DNA of 8,038 bases from JACCXJ01 sp052387115 (GTDB taxonomy: Bacteria; Pseudomonadota; Gammaproteobacteria; JACCXJ01). Location: assembly GCA_052387115.1 (NCBI GenBank), contig JBQTJM010000280.1, forward strand, positions 1-8,038, in the 5' to 3' direction. The translations under genes were made by a program, and so were the position numbers. The notes below the pieces were generated by a model, which was not told the DNA's origin, made no database searches, and saw nothing but the letters and a program-made list of their open reading frames with translations. Position 1 is the first letter of the stretch; every line of letters begins with the position of its first letter. Of this stretch, positions 7,541 to 8,038 are shown piece after piece.

Positions 7541-7571
7541 GCTGGGTTTCGTTCCTCAACCCAGCCTACAA
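7541..7571 (-). repeat. Third REP-like palindrome, variant sequence
   Basis: GCTGGGTT (7541-7548) pairs with AACCCAGC (7558-7565) around a 9-nt loop, followed by CTACAAT. Read on the minus strand it begins ATTGTAGGCTGGGTT, which parallels the TGTAGGGTGGGTT of elements A and B with one changed base in the arm. It has the same orientation as element B. It ends 3 nt from the stop codon of the TIR fragment (TAA, complement of 7575-7577), so both genes flanking this intergenic region stop at a repeat. Confidence 0.75.
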
Positions 7572-7574
7572 TAC

Positions 7575-7853
7575 TTACGCGTTTCCGGCCCAGTGGCCGT
7601 TCGGGCGCTCCCTGTCTTTCCAATCCAAGGCGAGCTGCTGGGAGAAGATCTCCTCCGAGTAGTCATCGGAGCCGCGCAGTTTTTTGTCCCGCCAGATGCG
7701 GGCATGCACGCCCAAAAACTCGGTCAGACGCTGCTGCAGATCGAGGTGGAAGCGCGTGACCCAACCGGCGTCCGGCAGAGCGCCCGGACCGAGGTTGTCC
7801 TTGTGTGTGTAACTGATGAAGACGTCGTTGTCGAAGCCCGGCAGATAGGCCAT
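7575..7853 (-). pseudogene. TIR-domain protein fragment, C-terminally truncated
   Basis: From the ATG at 7853 the frame gives 92 aa. FDNDVFISYTHKDN (7-20) is the classic first strand of a TIR domain, followed by GWVTRFHLDLQQRL (30-43), LGVHARIWRDKKL (47-59) and RGSDDYSEEIFSQ (60-72). These match the first half (through the BB-loop region and into helix B) of bacterial TIR proteins of the type DVFISYAHID...GWVTxFH...IWRD. The remaining ~20 residues (LALDWKDRERPNGHWAGNA) no longer resemble a TIR domain. The part with the catalytic glutamate (the SPxYLxSEWC region) is absent, so NAD hydrolysis is not expected. A purine-rich GGTGAGGGC lies upstream as a possible ribosome site. The frame stays open upstream to 8012 and beyond, but that stretch (Arg/Pro-rich) does not look like protein. 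I infer a gene broken by deletion beside the repeats. An intact short protein is possible but less likely. Confidence 0.75.
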
Positions 7854-8038
7854 CGGCCTGCCCTCACCCTGTCGCAGAACCCGATCGTGCCCGGCCGGTC
7901 GCGGGGTTGCAAGGGTCCGGCGAGGTCCACGGTCCGGCCAGAGACGTCGCGCCGGAACCACTTCCGGCCCAGAAGCCCGGCCCTGACCGGGCCGACGCGG
8001 AGCCCTCGTCAAGCCGCTCCTTGTCCAATACCCACGAT
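7854..8038. other. Right edge, no supportable gene
   Basis: This is GC-rich DNA upstream of the TIR fragment. On the minus strand two frames are open: one runs from the edge into the TIR frame (Arg/Pro-rich), the other from 8037 to a TGA just before the TIR start (Gly/Ser-rich). Neither shows a recognisable motif, and both could be chance openness in GC-rich sequence. No promoter or RNA gene is evident. Confidence 0.4.

Noticed and set aside
7357..7571. CRISPR array
   Set aside because: The repeated units are few, inverted rather than direct, and not evenly spaced by spacers; they are REP-like palindromes.
7854..8012. N-terminal extension of the TIR frame to 8012
   Set aside because: The added residues are Arg/Pro-rich and unlike protein, TIR proteins usually begin just before DVFISY, and a plausible ribosome site precedes the ATG at 7853.

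Overview
The window reads as chromosomal DNA of a GC-rich gammaproteobacterium. At the left edge lies the 5' part of a 16S rRNA gene on the minus strand, with a classic boxA leader and a strong promoter. Next to it is the gene order 16S rRNA - tyrS (minus) | M23 peptidase - anmK (plus). As I recall it, this is the same order found around an rRNA operon in Pseudomonas aeruginosa (tyrZ, a LytM metallopeptidase, anmK), so this is an old, conserved gammaproteobacterial neighbourhood. I cannot name the genus from 443 nt of 16S without a search; the GC-rich genes and the repeat families would suit a Chromatiales-like lineage, but that is a guess.

Layout. 1-443: 16S rRNA 5' domain (minus). 444-660: rRNA leader with boxA and a near-consensus promoter. 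793-866: a 22-bp imperfect inverted repeat between tyrS and the rRNA promoter. 898-2130: tyrosyl-tRNA synthetase (minus). 2131-2214: AT-rich divergent control region with a good candidate promoter for the plus-strand genes. 2215-3741: membrane-anchored MepM-like murein endopeptidase. 3914-5041: anhydro-N-acetylmuramic acid kinase. 5088-5924: NodB-type polysaccharide deacetylase with a membrane N-terminus. 5921-6097: a short ORF coupled to the genes on both sides, probably a remnant. 6091-7356: cyclopropane-fatty-acid-synthase-type methyltransferase. 7357-7571: three REP-like palindromes, two of them forming a head-to-head unit with perfect 16-bp outer ends. 7575-7853: a TIR-domain fragment (minus) cut off halfway through the domain. 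7854-8038: no gene I can defend.

How the genes fit together. The plus-strand run is about the cell envelope: cutting peptidoglycan cross-links (M23), salvaging anhydroMurNAc from turnover (AnmK), deacetylating a polysaccharide (NodB) and modifying membrane lipid acyl chains (CFA synthase). The left half is translation machinery (16S rRNA and TyrRS). The right end looks like eroded accessory DNA, where palindromic repeats abut a decayed TIR gene of the kind often found in anti-phage or signalling systems. I found no complete new system. The parts most worth a second look are the repeat cluster, the TIR fragment and the short coupled ORF.
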